DNA from: Talpa occidentalis
Taxonomy: Eukaryota > Chordata > Mammalia > Eulipotyphla > Talpidae
Assembly: GCF_014898055.3 (NCBI RefSeq)
Contig: NW_023601433.1
Span: forward strand, 18,837,641 to 18,901,640
Direction of reading: 5' to 3'
DNA: 64,000 bases
The translations under genes were made by a program, and so were the position numbers. Below the pieces are notes generated by a model. The model ran no database searches and was not told the origin of the DNA. It saw only the letters and a list, made by a program, of their open reading frames with translations. Of this stretch, positions 33,188 through 46,464 are shown one piece after another; position 1 is the stretch's first letter; each line of letters opens with the position of its first letter.

Positions 33188-36051
33188 GTCCTATGGACAA
33201 AGGACAAAAGCAGTTTCCAGTCCTAATAGCTGATTCCCAGATTATGGCTGATCCCCAATATAGAGGTTCCTTGGACTCCAGAGTCTCTGTACTTTGTTTC
33301 TGCTTCTGCTTCCAGGGTGAAAGTGCCTCCTCCTGGGAATTAACATTCAATTCTACCAGGAGCCCAGGTCCTCGCCCAAGAAAAGGAAAAGGTTCCAGGA
33401 TAATGCCAAGACCCGTGGGCCGACCACCCCATCCACGTCTTAGAGCGGGGGAGCAGGTGATCAGAGCCGGGGAGAGACCCTGGAGCTGGTGGTGGTATGT
33501 GGTGGATCATTGGTGGAAGGGCCACACCTAAGACGAACAATAACTATAGAAAGATGACCCACACTGTCAGAAAATAAATAAATAAATATACATCTTTTTT
33601 AAAAATTCTCCATCTCTGAATCAGGGGAGGTTGAGGAGAGCACCCAGGGCATGGCTAGGAAGGTTGGTGGCTCCTGGAAATGGAGCAGAGGATGAAAATG
33701 GGGACTAGAGGATGGGACCCAAAAGGAGTGGTGGGGGCACCAGGAAGGGTGGGGCCAGGAAGGGGCAGCATCAGGGACACTGTGAGGGGAAGCTCTGTGT
33801 GGTTGACGCGGCTCAGGCTGGGGGCTGGGAGAGTCTCTGTCTCCCCTGGTGCGACTGCAGAGGGGCTGGTGCTGTAACTGACCAGGGAATCACTTACGTT
33901 TGGGCCTTTCCTATCCATACAGGCTGGTGTTGACTCAAACACGCACACTCAGGCTGATGAAGGAGAGAGAGGAGGAGAGGACAGATGGTTAGGAGGAGGC
34001 CCCATTTCCTGAGCCACAACATCCTCCTCAACTCCCCAATGCTGGGGTGGCAGGGAGATTCCTGGAATCAAGAGGAGATGATTCAGGGAATCAAGAGGAG
34101 AAAGGCCTGCGCTGCTCTGGAGGGTCAGCCCTGGGGGCTGATTCTGGGGCTCCAGGGCCCCACTCCCTACAGGCAGGTCAGAGTCAGCCCTGCTGCTCAC
34201 AGTTCCAGGCTGCTGAGAGACCCTCTGTGCCGTGACCCTGCAGACACCGCTCTGGGATAGTATAAAGAAACAAAACAGCAAATTAAATGGGATCTAAAAA
34301 CGGTAGAACTGATTTTTAAAAATCACATATTTTGAATGACACTTCAGGGGATGTGGATGCCTTGTCTGACAGCTCATTGCAATCAGGGCTTTGACTGTCA
34401 CGTGAGCTACTCTGGCCTCCACTGTTTCTTGTGAGAAAAACACACTGATCACTTTATTGCCTGAATATCTTACTGGTTTTATACCAAATCTCTTCCTACT
34501 TTGCTTCTAAAACAAAGATCGGCATCTCCACAGTCTCTGAGGACAGGCGGCAGGAGGGGCCTCACTCAGTGGCTCCAGCTCTGGGTCCCATGAGGCTGGG
34601 ATGGGTACGAGATGTTGGCGGATCTGAACGGCCATGATCAGCATGGAAGGACCTGCCTCAGAGCTCATGCATGTGGATCCTGGAGAAAACCGTCAGGTCC
34701 TTGTCCTGTGGGCGAACCCTTAGCTGAGTGTCCACCGTGTGAAGGGAGTCACCCCAGAGAGGGACCAGGAGGGGAGCCCGGGTGGGAAGTCTCAGCCCCT
34801 GTGAGCCTGATTCTGTGACGTGGCACGTCCCTTCTGCTTCATTCTCCTCACGAGAAAGAGCCAGCGAGTCAGACACACTCCCGGGGGGCACTGTCTCCCC
34901 TCCTGTGTATCCCAGAATTGGAGGAAAATTGAAAACCAACACAGTAGACCTTCTGGACACTCATTATTTCTATTCTGTCCACATAAAAAATAAGCTGCCT
35001 CCCACCCAAGGCCCCTAAAAGTCTCTCCCATCGCAGGAGCAGCGTGACATCAGCATCTCATCGCGTGACTCAGGACCACTCAGAGGAGGCGCCTTGAGAA
35101 CATCTGTGCAGTCAAATTGTCTGTGCTCAGCTCCTCGTGGGCTACAGCAGTTTTCCCATAAGCCCTCGATGAAGATACAGTGGAGAACAGACACAGGGCT
35201 ACTTGTAGACCCATTTTTTAATGTTTTAAAAGCAAATTTATTGAGATATAACTTTTGGTCATTGAGTCATTTGTTGAAGGCTCACCTGTCATGTCCTTTG
35301 GTAAAGCGCAGAGCAGGACAATCATCCCATACTCTACCTTGAGAACATCTCCATCACCACAACAACCTTGTTTCCTGGGTCTGGGCCCATGGGGCACCAG
35401 CCCCTCTTTCCCCTCCCCAGCCCTGGGCAGCCAGAGCCCACTCTCTTGCCTCTGGGATGGGCCAGGAACTTCTCTCTAAACACATCCCAGGCGACTCCGC
35501 TGACACAGACCTGCAGTGGACATTTGGGGTACCCTAACCCAATGCATGCTGGTGCCCAGGAACATACTCCACAGGGCGTTAAGGTCACAGAGAACCACAT
35601 TACCCCACCCTGGAGGCCCTGCAGCCTGGGTTGTGAGGAGAGAAGGCTGCAGTAGCTGCCTCAGAGGGGGCCAAGGGCAGAGCCAGGGAGGTTCCTTCCT
35701 CAGCAGGAAGGGGACGTGGGCTGGGTCTTGAAAGCCAGATGTGGGCACAGGAACAGAAGTGGTTCAGGGAGCTGATGAAAGGCCGGCTACTTGACCTCAG
35801 CAGTTACTTTCGCTGTGTGACCTTGGAGATCCCTCCCCAGCACTCTGTGAACTGGGAAGTGATACTGACCTGACACCCCTCCCCCACACCTCTCAGAAAC
35901 AAGGACATGGACACTTAGGGGTTATGGCAGTGCCCAGGTCAGAACCCCAGCCACCTGGCTAATGTCTGGGCCTCTGGACCGACACCATCCTCCAAGCTGA
36001 CCAGGGGACCAAGGAGGCGGTGACCCTGGAACCCGCACCACCCGCTCCAGA
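33188..36051. other. Inner arm sequence, left: no gene recognised
   Basis: GC-moderate DNA present only in the two arms. It contains an (AAAT)n tail near 33,575 and an old L1M-type piece (35,195-35,350). Paired TGACATCA (35,045-35,052) and TGACTCA (35,066-35,072) sites are also present. Open frames are short and lack domains. Confidence 0.45.
35195..35350 (-). mobile_element. Old L1M-type 3' fragment (left arm)
   Basis: AAATTTATTGAGATATAACT and GAACATCTCCATCACCACAA recall the ancient L1M 3' end. Mirror at about 37,430-37,590. Confidence 0.55.
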
Positions 36052-36631
36052 TACCACACATTTCTTGTTTGGATTTGACTGAAGACAAAAGCACTGTAGT
36101 AAGTCATCATGTCATCACCCTTTATGGAAATTAATTGAACTCACCAAAGAATAAGACACAGAGTGACTGGTTGTACCAAAAACAAAACCCAACTTGATGC
36201 TGCCTCCAGGAGACAGGATCAAAACAGCCCCACTGTGGGAGACAGGTATAGGCCAGGATGCTTCAGGAGCTGCCCAGTGTGGACAGTTCACACCCCACTG
36301 CTGGAGAAGCCAAGACAGGGGGAGGAACCTGCAGGCGTGATTGTATTTTTTTATATATATTCTTCTTTTTTTATTTTTTAACTTCAATTTTCACTTGTAA
36401 ACACTGTTTGTTTCCCCCCCCACTCAGGTGTAGTCCCCATAGTTTCCTTCTCCAAGGCACCCGTGCACCATCACCTCAGTCCCCTATCTTCTCCCTCCTT
36501 CCCTCTGGTCCTCTGCACACTGGGGATCAGAGGGAAACTGAGACAGGCACAAAGGAATGGGGCAGGGACAAAGAAGCAGAGAAGGACAGGGACACACACA
36601 GAGAGTGAGATGAGGACAGACCAAGAGGGGG
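36052..36631. other. Spacer between inverted-repeat arms
   Basis: Sequence not matched in the right arm. It includes a piece at 36,225-36,292 nearly identical to 16,694-16,761, with weaker similarity a little beyond. From about 36,345 a T-rich then C-rich stretch resembles an L1 3' untranslated end in minus orientation. No gene was recognised. Confidence 0.7.
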
Positions 36632-36731
36632 NNNNNNNNNNNNNNNNNNNNNNNNNNNNNNNNNNNNNNNNNNNNNNNNNNNNNNNNNNNNNNNNNNNNN
36701 NNNNNNNNNNNNNNNNNNNNNNNNNNNNNNN
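36632..36731. other. Assembly gap (100 N) at the centre of the inverted repeat
   Basis: A run of exactly 100 N in the spacer between the arms. The right arm begins at the first base after it, so the real spacer length and inner boundary are unknown. Confidence 0.99.
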
Positions 36732-39600
36732 TCTGGAGCGGGTGGTGCGGGCTCCAGGGTCACCGCCTCCTTGGTCCCCTGGTCAGTTTGGAGGATGGTG
36801 TCGGTCCAGAGGCCCAGACATTAGCCAGGTGGCTGGGGTTCTGACCTGGGCACTGCCATAACCCCTAAGTCTCCATGTCCTTGTTTCTGAGAGGGTGTGG
36901 GGGAGGGGTGTCAGGTCAGTATCACTTCCCAGTTCACAGAGTGCTGGGGAGGGATCTCCAAGGTCACACAGCGAAAGTAACTGCTGAGGTCAAGTAGCCG
37001 GCCTTTCATCAGCTCCCTGAGCCACTTCTGTTCCTGTGCCCACATCTGGCTTTCAAGACCCAGCTCCCACGTCCCCTTCCTGCTGAGGAAGGAACCTCCC
37101 TGGCTCTGCCCTTGGCCCCCTCTGAGGCAGCTACTGCAGCCCTTCTCTCCTCACACACCCCAGGCTGCAGGGCCTCCAGGGTGGGGTCATGTGGTTCTCT
37201 GTGACCTTAACGCCCTGTGGAGTATGTTCCTGGGCACCAGCATGCATTGGGTTAGGGTACCCCAAATGTCCACTGCAGGTCTGTGTCAGCGGAGTCGCCT
37301 GGGATGTGTTTAGAGAGAAGTTCCCTGGCCCATCCCCAGAGGCAGAGAGTGGGCTCTGGCTGCCCAGGGCTGGGGAGGGGAAAGAGGGGGTGGTGCCCCA
37401 TGGGCCCAGACCCAGGAAACAAGGTTGTTGTGGTGATGGAGATGTTCTCAAGGTAGAGTATGGGATGATTGTCCTGCTCTGCGCTTACCAAAAGGACATG
37501 ACAGGTGAGCCTTCAACAAATGACTCAATGACCAAAAGTTATATCTCAATAAATTTGCTTTTAAAACATTAAAAAATGGGTCTACAAGTAGCCCTGTGTC
37601 TGTTCTCCACTGTATCTTCATCGAGGGCTTATGGGAAAACTGCTGTAGCCCACGAGGAGCTGAGCACAGACAATTTGACTGCACAGATGTTCTCAAGGCG
37701 CCTCCTCTGCGTGGTCCTGAGTCACGCGATGAGATGCTGATGTCACGCTGCTCCTGCGATGGGAGAGACTTTTAGGGGCCTTGGGTGGGAGGCAGCTTAT
37801 TTTTTATGTGGACAGAATAGAAATAATGAGTGTCCAGAAGGTCTACTGTGTTGGTTTTCAATTTTCCTCCAATTCTGGGATACACAGGAGGGGAGACAGT
37901 GCCCCCGGGAGTGTGTCTGTCTCGCTGGATCTTTCTCGTGAGGAGAATGAAGCAGAAGGGACGCGCCACGTCACAGAGTCAGGCTCACAGGGGCTGAGAC
38001 TTCCCACCCGGGCTCCCCTCCTGGTCCCTCTCTGGGGTGACTCCCTTCACACGGTGGACACTCAGCTAAGGGGACGCCCACAGGACAAGGACCTGACGGT
38101 TTTCTCCAGGAGCCACATGCATGAGCTCTGAGGCAGGTCCTTCCATGCTGATCATGGCCGTTCAGATCCGCCAACATCTCGTCCCCATCCCAGCCTCATG
38201 GGACCCAGAGCTGGAGCCTCTGAGTGAGGCCCCTCCTGCCGCCTGCCCCTCAGAGACTGTGGAGATGCCGGATCTTTGTTTTAGAAGCAAAGTAGGAAGA
38301 GATTTGGTATAAACCAGTAAGATATTCAGGCAATAAAGTGATCAGTGGCTGTTTTCTCACAAGAAACAGTGGAGGCCAGAGTAGCTCACGTGACAGTCAA
38401 AGCCCTGATTGCAATGAGCTGTCAGACAAGGCATCCACATCCCCTGAAGTGTCATTCAAAATATGTGATTTTTAAAAATCAGTTCTACCGTTTTTAGATT
38501 CCCATTTAATTTTGCTGTTTTGTTTCTTTATACTATCCCCAGAGCGGTGTCTGCAGGGTCACGGCACAGAGGGGCTCTCAGCAGCCTGGAACTGTGAGCA
38601 GCAGGGCTGACTCTGACCTGCCTGTAGGGAGTGGGGCCCTGGAGCCCCAGAATCAGCCCCCAGGGCTGACCCTCCAGAGCAGCGCAGGCCTTTCTCCTCT
38701 TGATTCCCTGAATCACCTCCTCTTGATTCCAGGAATCTCCCTGCCACCCCAGCATTGGGGAGTTGAGGAGGATGTTGTGGCTCAGGAAATGGGGGCCTCC
38801 TCCTAACCATCTGTCCTCTCCTCCTCTCTCTCCTTCATCAGCCTGAGTGTGCGTGTTTGAGTCACACCAGCCCTGTATGGATAGGAAAGGCCCAGAACGT
38901 AAGTGATTCCCTGGTCAGTTACAGCACCAGCCCCTCTGCAGTCGCACCAGGGGAGACAGAGACTCTCCCAGCCCCAGCCTGAGCCGCGTCACCCACACAG
39001 ACCTTCCCCTCACAGTGTCCCCGATGCTGCCCCTTCCTGGCCCCACCCTTCCTGGTGCCCCCACCACTCCTTTTGGGCCCCATCCTCTAGTCCCCATTTT
39101 CATCCTCTGCTCCATTTCCAGGAGCCACCAACCTTCCTAGCCATGCCCTGGGGGCTCTCCTCAACCTCCCCTGATTCAGAGATGGAGAATTTTTAAAAGA
39201 TGTATATTTATTTATTTATTTTCTGACAGCGTGGGTCATCTTTCTATAGTTATTGTTCCTCTTAGGTGTGGCCCTTCCACCAATGATCCACCACATACCA
39301 CCACCAGCTCCCGGGGTCTCTCCCCGGCTCTGATCACTCCTGCTCCCCCCTGCTCTAAGACGTGGATGGGTGGTCGGCCCACGGGTCTTGGCATTATCCT
39401 GGAACCTTTTCCTTTTCTTGGGCGAGGACCTGGGCTCCTGGGTAGAATTGAATGTTAATTCCCAGGAGGAGGCACTTTCACCCCTGGAAGCAGAAGCAGA
39501 AACAAAGTACAGAGACTCTGGAGTCCAAGGAACCTCTATATTTGGGGATCAGCCCATAATCTGGGAATCAGCTATTAGGACCTGGAAACCTGCTTTTGTC
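36732..39600. other. Inner arm sequence, right: no gene recognised
   Basis: Reverse complement of 33,188-36,051 with scattered changes. TGAGTCA (37,718-37,724) and TGATGTCA (37,738-37,745) are both kept. Confidence 0.45.
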
Positions 39601-41736
39601 CTTTGTCCATAGGACTAAGAAAATTGGAGGACTCTGACCTGACACTGGACTTGGGCGCCCCCTTGTGTGCAGATCCCTGTCCTGCCGCTGGGGGCCCAGG
39701 GAGCCTGGGGAGGGCCTGGCTGAGCAGGAGAAAGGGCGGCTCTGGGCTCCTGTGCTCAGCCCTGTGGCCACACGGGGGCGCTGCCGCCTGTTCCGGATTC
39801 TGGTGGAGCCGCCAGGACATGGCGGGGGCTGAGGTGGGCAGAGTTGGGGGTCCTGGAGCGCGGCGTCCTGGGGTGAGATGCTCTGTGAGGAGTCTGAGCA
39901 GCAGGGCTCAGGGGAGAGGAGACTCCGGAGCCTGCCCTGTGTGTGAGGTTTCCAGCTTTTCTCCCCAGAACCCTTCTCTCCACTCCCTGGACGGTGATAC
40001 CTGGGAAACTGGAAAAGAAAAAAAAAACTTTCCATCTATAACCTATTAAATATTGAGAGTATTTTTAAAAATAACATTTAAAGAATACTGTTCGAATTAC
40101 AAAAAAGTTGCAAAGGCAGTACAGGTCTTGTTTATCCCACACCATTTCCCTTTTGTTAACATCCTACATGAGTACAGATTTTTTTTTACCACTAATGCAG
40201 CAATGTTGACATAATAACTAAACGCCATACTTTAATTTGTTTTTGCTAATGCCATTTTATGCCCAATAATCCCATCCAGTTTGCCTGGATGACAGTTTCT
40301 CAGACTTTCCTTGTTTCCTTGGGAGAGGTGTTGGGGTCACAGATGGGGGTTCTTGGGTCACCTCTAAGAAAAACTTCACCAGAGTCCTCCTTTCAGTGGG
40401 GTGAGGGCACACACACACACACACACATGCGCGCGTGCGGAAGAAGAGAAGTCGATGCTTGTGCAGACACAAATTGGCAGGAGGACCTGATCCTGGAGAG
40501 GGGGCATGTGTTAGGGGAAGCCTGTTAGTGGAGGCTCATTAGAACTCTGTTGGTGTGTGTGGTGTGGAATTACACATTTTAATAGGTGTGAAGCTGTACT
40601 CCAAAAATTTATGCAGTGTTATAAACTAGTGTAACACACATATGTATATTAATTATTGCTTTTGGGTATTTTGCTTACATAACTGCTAAAAACCATGATC
40701 CGTTATGGAGGTCTTACTATGTGGGCCTCTTAGTTGAATTATAGTCTCTGGTATACTATCAGCTTTCCAAACCTCAGATGTGGAGGAAATTTCTAATTCC
40801 GTTTATACCACATCTAAGTCATGGGTAAGAAAATGTTTGCTCCTCAGTTGATCTATGTAGCCAACATCTGCATCAATAATATAGAAAGTCCTTGAATTTC
40901 CTCAAATTATGTCCTGGAAAATGTTCCTCAAATTATGTCCCCTGCAGTTATTTCATTGTTTTCCTTTCCTTTCCAGTCTGATTTGGCTTAATGCCATTCC
41001 AATAGGGAATAGTGGTAGTGAAAGAAATAGACGAGATAGTAAAACATTACTCCTTAATTCCTGTAGCCCTAGGAAAATCAAGTGTCCTCTATGGTGGTGA
41101 AAAGAGGAGATTATTTCCTGATGCAGGAGCACTCACAATGTAATGGAAATGCAGGGTTGTATTGCCATGGTTTTGATCCCTAGCACATTTTGGAATAGGG
41201 CCCAAGTCCTATTTCACAAGCCTAAATAACTAACCTGGACCCGGGTTCCAAGGAGGACCATGGATTTGTGGCTCATGCCTGCACACTTCTCTGCCCCACG
41301 GGAGGCATATTGTGGCACCACCCGTGTAGAGACTTTGGGCCCAAGACCTGTTTCCTGTGGTTTCCTGAGGGGAGGTTCCCCAAACTGTGTTTGCATGGAA
41401 TAGCTGTGAGCCATCTACAAACTTCCATAATGGAGTTTTCCTTCATATATTTAAGTTGTATTCTGTTGTATAGTGATTTGTGGACTAGACAATGTATCAG
41501 AAATACACTGAAGCAAGTCGATTAAGAGTTGATAAATGAATGTAATGTAACAGAATTAGCTGATTGATTTATTCTCAAAATGTTTATAATTCAGTTAGTT
41601 TATGCTTTAGTTTGAGTGACCATGTTTATCCCTTCATCATATTGCTCTCTACTATTCTCAAATAGTTTTTCATTAAAGTCTTTTCTCCTTGATCTGCTTT
41701 GCAGACTTTCCAAACAAAGACTGCCACCTTTTTCCA

Positions 41737-41983
41737 ATGTATTTTTTTAAGCATAGAAGAACTGGGGTGTAGCCCAGAGGTGCAGTGGTTGAGAGGATTC
41801 ACCAGAGAGAGTGGGGAGCAGAACAGGCAGATGTACTGAAATACATTGCTCAAGGGAGCAGCAGGCATGACAGGAGAAGGCTGCTGCACCCTATGTGGCT
41901 TAGCTCCCTCGTGGGGAATTGAACTCAGGCCACAGCAGTGACAGAGCTGAGACTCCCTAAGCCACCAGCGAGGCCCCTTTCCC
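41737..41983 (-). repeat. tRNA-derived SINE, decayed (copy C)
   Basis: Mirror of the SINE at 30,832-31,080. Confidence 0.88.
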
Positions 41984-42479
41984 AATAAATTCTCACTGCA
42001 GTATTGGCCATATAGAATTTAATATAAAATTAATGTGTCTTTACTGATCAAAGAATCATGTCACAGGCAACTTTTAGATTTAAATTAATTGGTAAGCATG
42101 TGTAAGGACTATATACTACATGGTTGATATGAACAGTTTTTCTGGTTTTTAAGTGACTCTGAAAATGAAGAGTCTTTTTGGTAAATGTCAAAGTAAAAAC
42201 TAATATGAAAATATTTAACCTTTCATTCTTATCATAACAAAATGGAAAATAACAAATGGCAGGGTTTCACATTATAGTCCTGAAGGATAATGCTTTTCAG
42301 ATCCCTTTTATCCATTTCTTTTAATAAAGAGCCCTTCATTAACTTTTTATGTTATAAGTTTTCATACGGAATCAGATTGCAATGAAATAACAGTCTAAAG
42401 AAAAACACTATGTTTGAAATAGATGTAGGTCATTCTGTGCCCATAAATTTTTAAGTAGTTGATGGAAAATTGGTCTAAG

Positions 42480-42960
42480 TAAGAGATTTTCGTTTATTTT
42501 CAAGTTAGGCTATAGTTTTGGATCTGTGGGCAAACCATTTACTCTCCCTGGTATTATCTTTCTTCTAACTAATTCTGTGAGTCATAGTCTCTTCTGGTAC
42601 CATCGATATTATTGCAAATAGCAAGATTTAATCCGGAGGGGTTTTTTAGTAGCTGAGTAGTATTCGTGTGTTGTGTGCCATATCTTCATAACCAACTCAT
42701 CTGTTGTTGGACCCTTAGGTTGCTTCCATCACTTTGGTATTGAAAATACCATTACAGTGAACATAGGAGTGCACATATCCCTTCATATTAGTGTTTTTGT
42801 ATACTTCAGAGAGATATCTAAGAATGGGATTGCTGGATCATAAGGTAGAACTATTGTTAGTATTTTCAGAAATATCTGTTCTAATTTTCTAGGAAAGGAA
42901 ACAGTCTACATTTCCACCAACAGTGGAGTAAAGACATGGATAGAAGTTCTCAAATCACAA
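42480..42960 (-). mobile_element. LINE-1 3' fragment, minus (copy C)
   Basis: Mirror of 29,860-30,330; GCTGAGTAGTATTCGTGTG and GGATTGCTGGATCATAAGG are visible. Confidence 0.8.
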
Positions 42961-42984
42961 AATACACAGAAAAACAAAAATGAC

Positions 42985-43684
42985 AGAGTTCCTTAATCAG
43001 CCTTGGAGATGACTTTTGTCAATCGGATTACATTGTCAAAGGAAACAAAAGCAAATATAAACAAATGGGACAATATTAAACTAAAAAGTTTCTATAGAGT
43101 GAAAGAAACCACCATTAAAAAAACTAATGATTTGGAGAAAATACTTACATATGTCAGACAAGGGCTTAATATAGAAATTTTATAAAGAACTCATTAAACT
43201 CGTCAACAAAAGAACAAATATCCCCATTAAAAAGTGGACAGAGATGTTGCAGAGCGACTTGTCCACAGGACAGAGATGGCAGCAGGCCCATGAACACGTG
43301 TTCCTCCTCTCCTATTAAGAAAGCAAATCAGAAGCAAAATGAGCGATCATCTCCTATCTGTTAAGAGGGTTATTATCAAAATAGACAAGAAACAAGTGAT
43401 GGTAAAGTTGTGGAGAGACAAAATCTTTGTAGATTGTTGTTACGGATTTAAATTGTTGCAATCATGGAAATAGTGTGGCAATACCTCAAGAAATTTAAGA
43501 AAATAATATCACATGACCCAGCTAGCTGACTTCTCTTTAGTTGTCAAGCTTTACCACAAAAATATACAAATTTAAATTCAAAGAGATATATGGAACACCA
43601 TGTTCATCATAACATTATCACAACACTCAAGACAGAGAAACAAACTTAGAGCCCCCTGGTAGATGATAAAATAAAAAAAATGTG

Positions 43685-43749
<65 letters not shown>

Positions 43750-43870
43750 CACAGTGGGAGACTACTCAGCTATAAGAAGATGAAATCCTGCCCTTTGAAA
43801 CAACATGGATTGACCTAGAGTATATATATTTTGCTATCTAAAATAAGTCAGAGGGATACTAAAAGCACCA
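42985..43870 (+). mobile_element. LINE-1 3' fragment, plus (copy C)
   Basis: Mirror of 28,940-29,840 with an AT/AC microsatellite at 43,684-43,755. Confidence 0.75.
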
Positions 43871-44037
43871 TACGATTTTGTTACAGGGCAGGGAGAGGGG
43901 CAGCCCAGACACCACAAACCTACCTGCTCTAAATAGGTTCTGCCATGCGCTGCATCAACACAAAACATATGAGACTTTACTGGGAAGGAACTTCAATACA
44001 ATTAGGAAACAATACAGGAAAGGCAAAGACTACAGAT

Positions 44038-44240
44038 TCTTTTTTAATATTTTATTTTATGTAATTCTTACATCATTTTTCATCTTTGCACAATGCATGC
44101 ATTTTCATTTTGGTTATAATCCCAATACAATTGCACCCCCCTTATTTTGAATCTAGTCCTTCCTCTCTCTGGCCCTCCCTCCCCACCCCCTCACCCCCAT
44201 CCCCCCCCCCACCCCACCACACCCCACACCCTGCCGAAGT
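44038..44240 (-). mobile_element. LINE-1 3' UTR fragment with C-rich plus strand (copy C)
   Basis: Mirror of 28,588-28,790. The plus strand is C-rich at about 44,160-44,235, so the G-run lies on the minus strand. Confidence 0.7.
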
Positions 44241-45239
44241 GTTTCTCTATAGTTTCTAAATAAAGTACCCAAAGTTACCAGACCCCTCGTGGGTAAAAGT
44301 CCATCCAAAAGGGATTGGCCCAGAATAAGGCCCCAAAGCCTGCCATAGGTCTAAAGCATCTTCCAGTGGGGACCCATAGAAAAGGATCAGAAACCACCAG
44401 ACAATTCTGGAAGGAAAAGAGTAAATTATCAAAAGCAAGACAAAAACTGCCATTGCCACCTCCCCACGGGTCTCTCGCCCACATCTGCATCATCCAGTCC
44501 ACGACCTAAAGGCAGGCATGGTTTCTTCATGCCTCTCTCTGCTCCACATGCCTCCTCCGGGTCTCCTTCTGGTTCCATCCTGCTTCCTTCCTTCTTCAGT
44601 TTCCTCTGCAGCTTCTTCTCTCCCTGCTCAGCTCCACCCTCCCTTGGGTGGGGTGGAAACCTGGAACCACCCCCTTTCCTGGGGACCACCCTGTTACAAT
44701 TTCACACCTATATAGATGATAAAGAAACAAAACAAATGAACAAACAAAACAAACCAAAAACAACATCTTTGTCTGTAAGAACCAAATATCCTTTGCCAGA
44801 GGGAAACAGGAAAAGGGGCTGAGGAATTTGGGTAAAGGAATTTGGGTAAAGGAGTTCTTGTATGGTGAAGAATAGAAACTTTTTATTCAAATGTTAATTT
44901 TTAATGTACAGCAAAACCTATCACTATATAATGGTAGAAACCAGTGGAACTTCAGTAAAAATTAAAAGAAAATGAAGTGAAACACAAAGATGTTTATTAG
45001 AGCTCATGAAATTGGCGATAATTCCGAAACTCCATTTTTATATATATGTAAAGAAGTGAAAGCTATTCTGAGATATTTTGACTTGCTCTCTTATACGCAA
45101 TCCTCATACTTTTCCTTTTTTAAATTTTTTCTCTCTCAGCAGTTAATTTTTAAAAAACAATGGAATCAACTGATGGCATATGAAGGGACATTTAAAGGTC
45201 TTAATTTCAGAGGACATTTATTCTGATTGCTGTGTGTTC

Positions 45240-45545
45240 TTTTTTTTTTTTTTTAAAGAGGCATGTATTTTTATTTTTATTTATTTGTTTGTTTATACAT
45301 GCACTGGGTACAGTCAGAAGCGTGGGAGGGTGAAAGAATTCACCAGAGCCAAAGCGGGGAGCAGAGCAGGCAGAAGGACCGAAGTACACTGCTGAGGGGA
45401 GCAGTGGGTGGCAGGAGAGGTCTGTGCGCCATGTGGGACCCTCCTCTGGTGGCCGGGGAGCTGCCGGAGATCGAACTGGCGCCGCAGAGGCCGCGGGCAG
45501 CTTCGCAACCCAGCGCTCAACCGCTGCGCCACCAGGGAGGCCCTG
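45240..45545 (-). repeat. tRNA-derived SINE (right arm)
   Basis: Mirror of 27,285-27,582, nearly complete. Confidence 0.93.
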
Positions 45546-45866
45546 CTGTGTGTTCTTTACAGTTTTTGCTCTAATACGTGGGAGTCAGAATCTACAAGAT
45601 GGATGAGGGTTGCTCAAAGACCCATATTTTGATGCAAATTTTCTAAGTCATCCTAAATTCCAGCCACTTCAAAATTCATGGAGCAAACCCAAAGATGTAG
45701 AATCTTGGAGAAAAGGGAAATTATTTCCTTAGAACAAGGAAATGACACCCTCAGGCTAAATTCAACCTTGTAAATACAATGAAAAACCAGCCACCTTCAT
45801 TTAATTGCCTTTGGCTATCTCCTTGCTGTAGTGCAGATTTTAGTAGTTGTAAAAGAAACTACAATA

Positions 45867-46193
45867 GGGCCTCCCTGGTGGCTCAGCGGTTGAGCGCTGG
45901 GTTGTGAAGCTGCCCACGGCCTCTGCGACTCCGGTTCGACCCCTGGCTGCTCCCCGGCCACCCGAGGAGTGTCCCACATGGCGCGCAGACCTCTCCTGCC
46001 GCCCGCTGCTCCCCTCAGCAGTGTACTTCGGTCCTTCTGCCTGTTCTGCTCCCCACTCTGGCTCTGCTGCTCCCCACTCTGGCTCTGGTGAATTCTCTCA
46101 CCCTCCCGTGATTCTGACTGTACCCAGTGCATTTTTAAACAAACAAACAAACAAACAAATAAATAAATAAAAACATGCCTCCATAAAAAAAAA
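45867..46193 (+). repeat. tRNA-derived SINE with internal duplication (right arm)
   Basis: Mirror of 26,640-26,962; the CTCTGCTGCTCCCCACTCTG duplication is kept. Confidence 0.9.
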
Positions 46194-46464
46194 TAAAAAA
46201 ACAAACAAAAAATAAACTACAATATATGATGAATAAAGTTTGAAATATTTATTCCTTGACGAGAGACAAATCTGTCAATCCTTGTTCTCCAGTCATGATT
46301 TGTAAACATTCAAGCGCAGCTTCTCTGGCATAGGGAAGGTGAAGAAAGAGATCTGAGCCTGTGTCCTTCCCTTATAATGTCTCTGAATCTACAGAAAATA
46401 AGGGAACATTTTAGAGTTTGAAAATCAATGAATTTATCTTTAATTGCCCAACCAATATTAGCTT

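Larger units (their letters stand above)
18745..36051 (+). repeat. Large inverted repeat, left arm (about 17.3 kb)
   Basis: The reverse complement of this interval is found at 36,732-54,050. Paired positions sum to about 72,783-72,828 across the whole length, for example the primer-binding sites at 22,415-22,433 and 50,394-50,412. The outer edge of the match is set by the gap at 54,051 and the inner edge by the gap at 36,632, so the true ends are not visible. Content from outside in: ERV mosaic, SMOK-tail fragment, two SINEs, copy B of the 5.4-kb unit, then 2.9 kb of unrecognised DNA. Confidence 0.95.
39612..45017 (-). repeat. Segmental duplication unit, copy C (inside right palindrome arm)
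   Basis: Reverse complement of copies A and B. It lies in the right arm of the large inverted repeat, so B and C are mirror partners. Differences are single substitutions, 1-base indels and a longer AT/AC dinucleotide tract at about 43,684-43,755. Confidence 0.95.
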
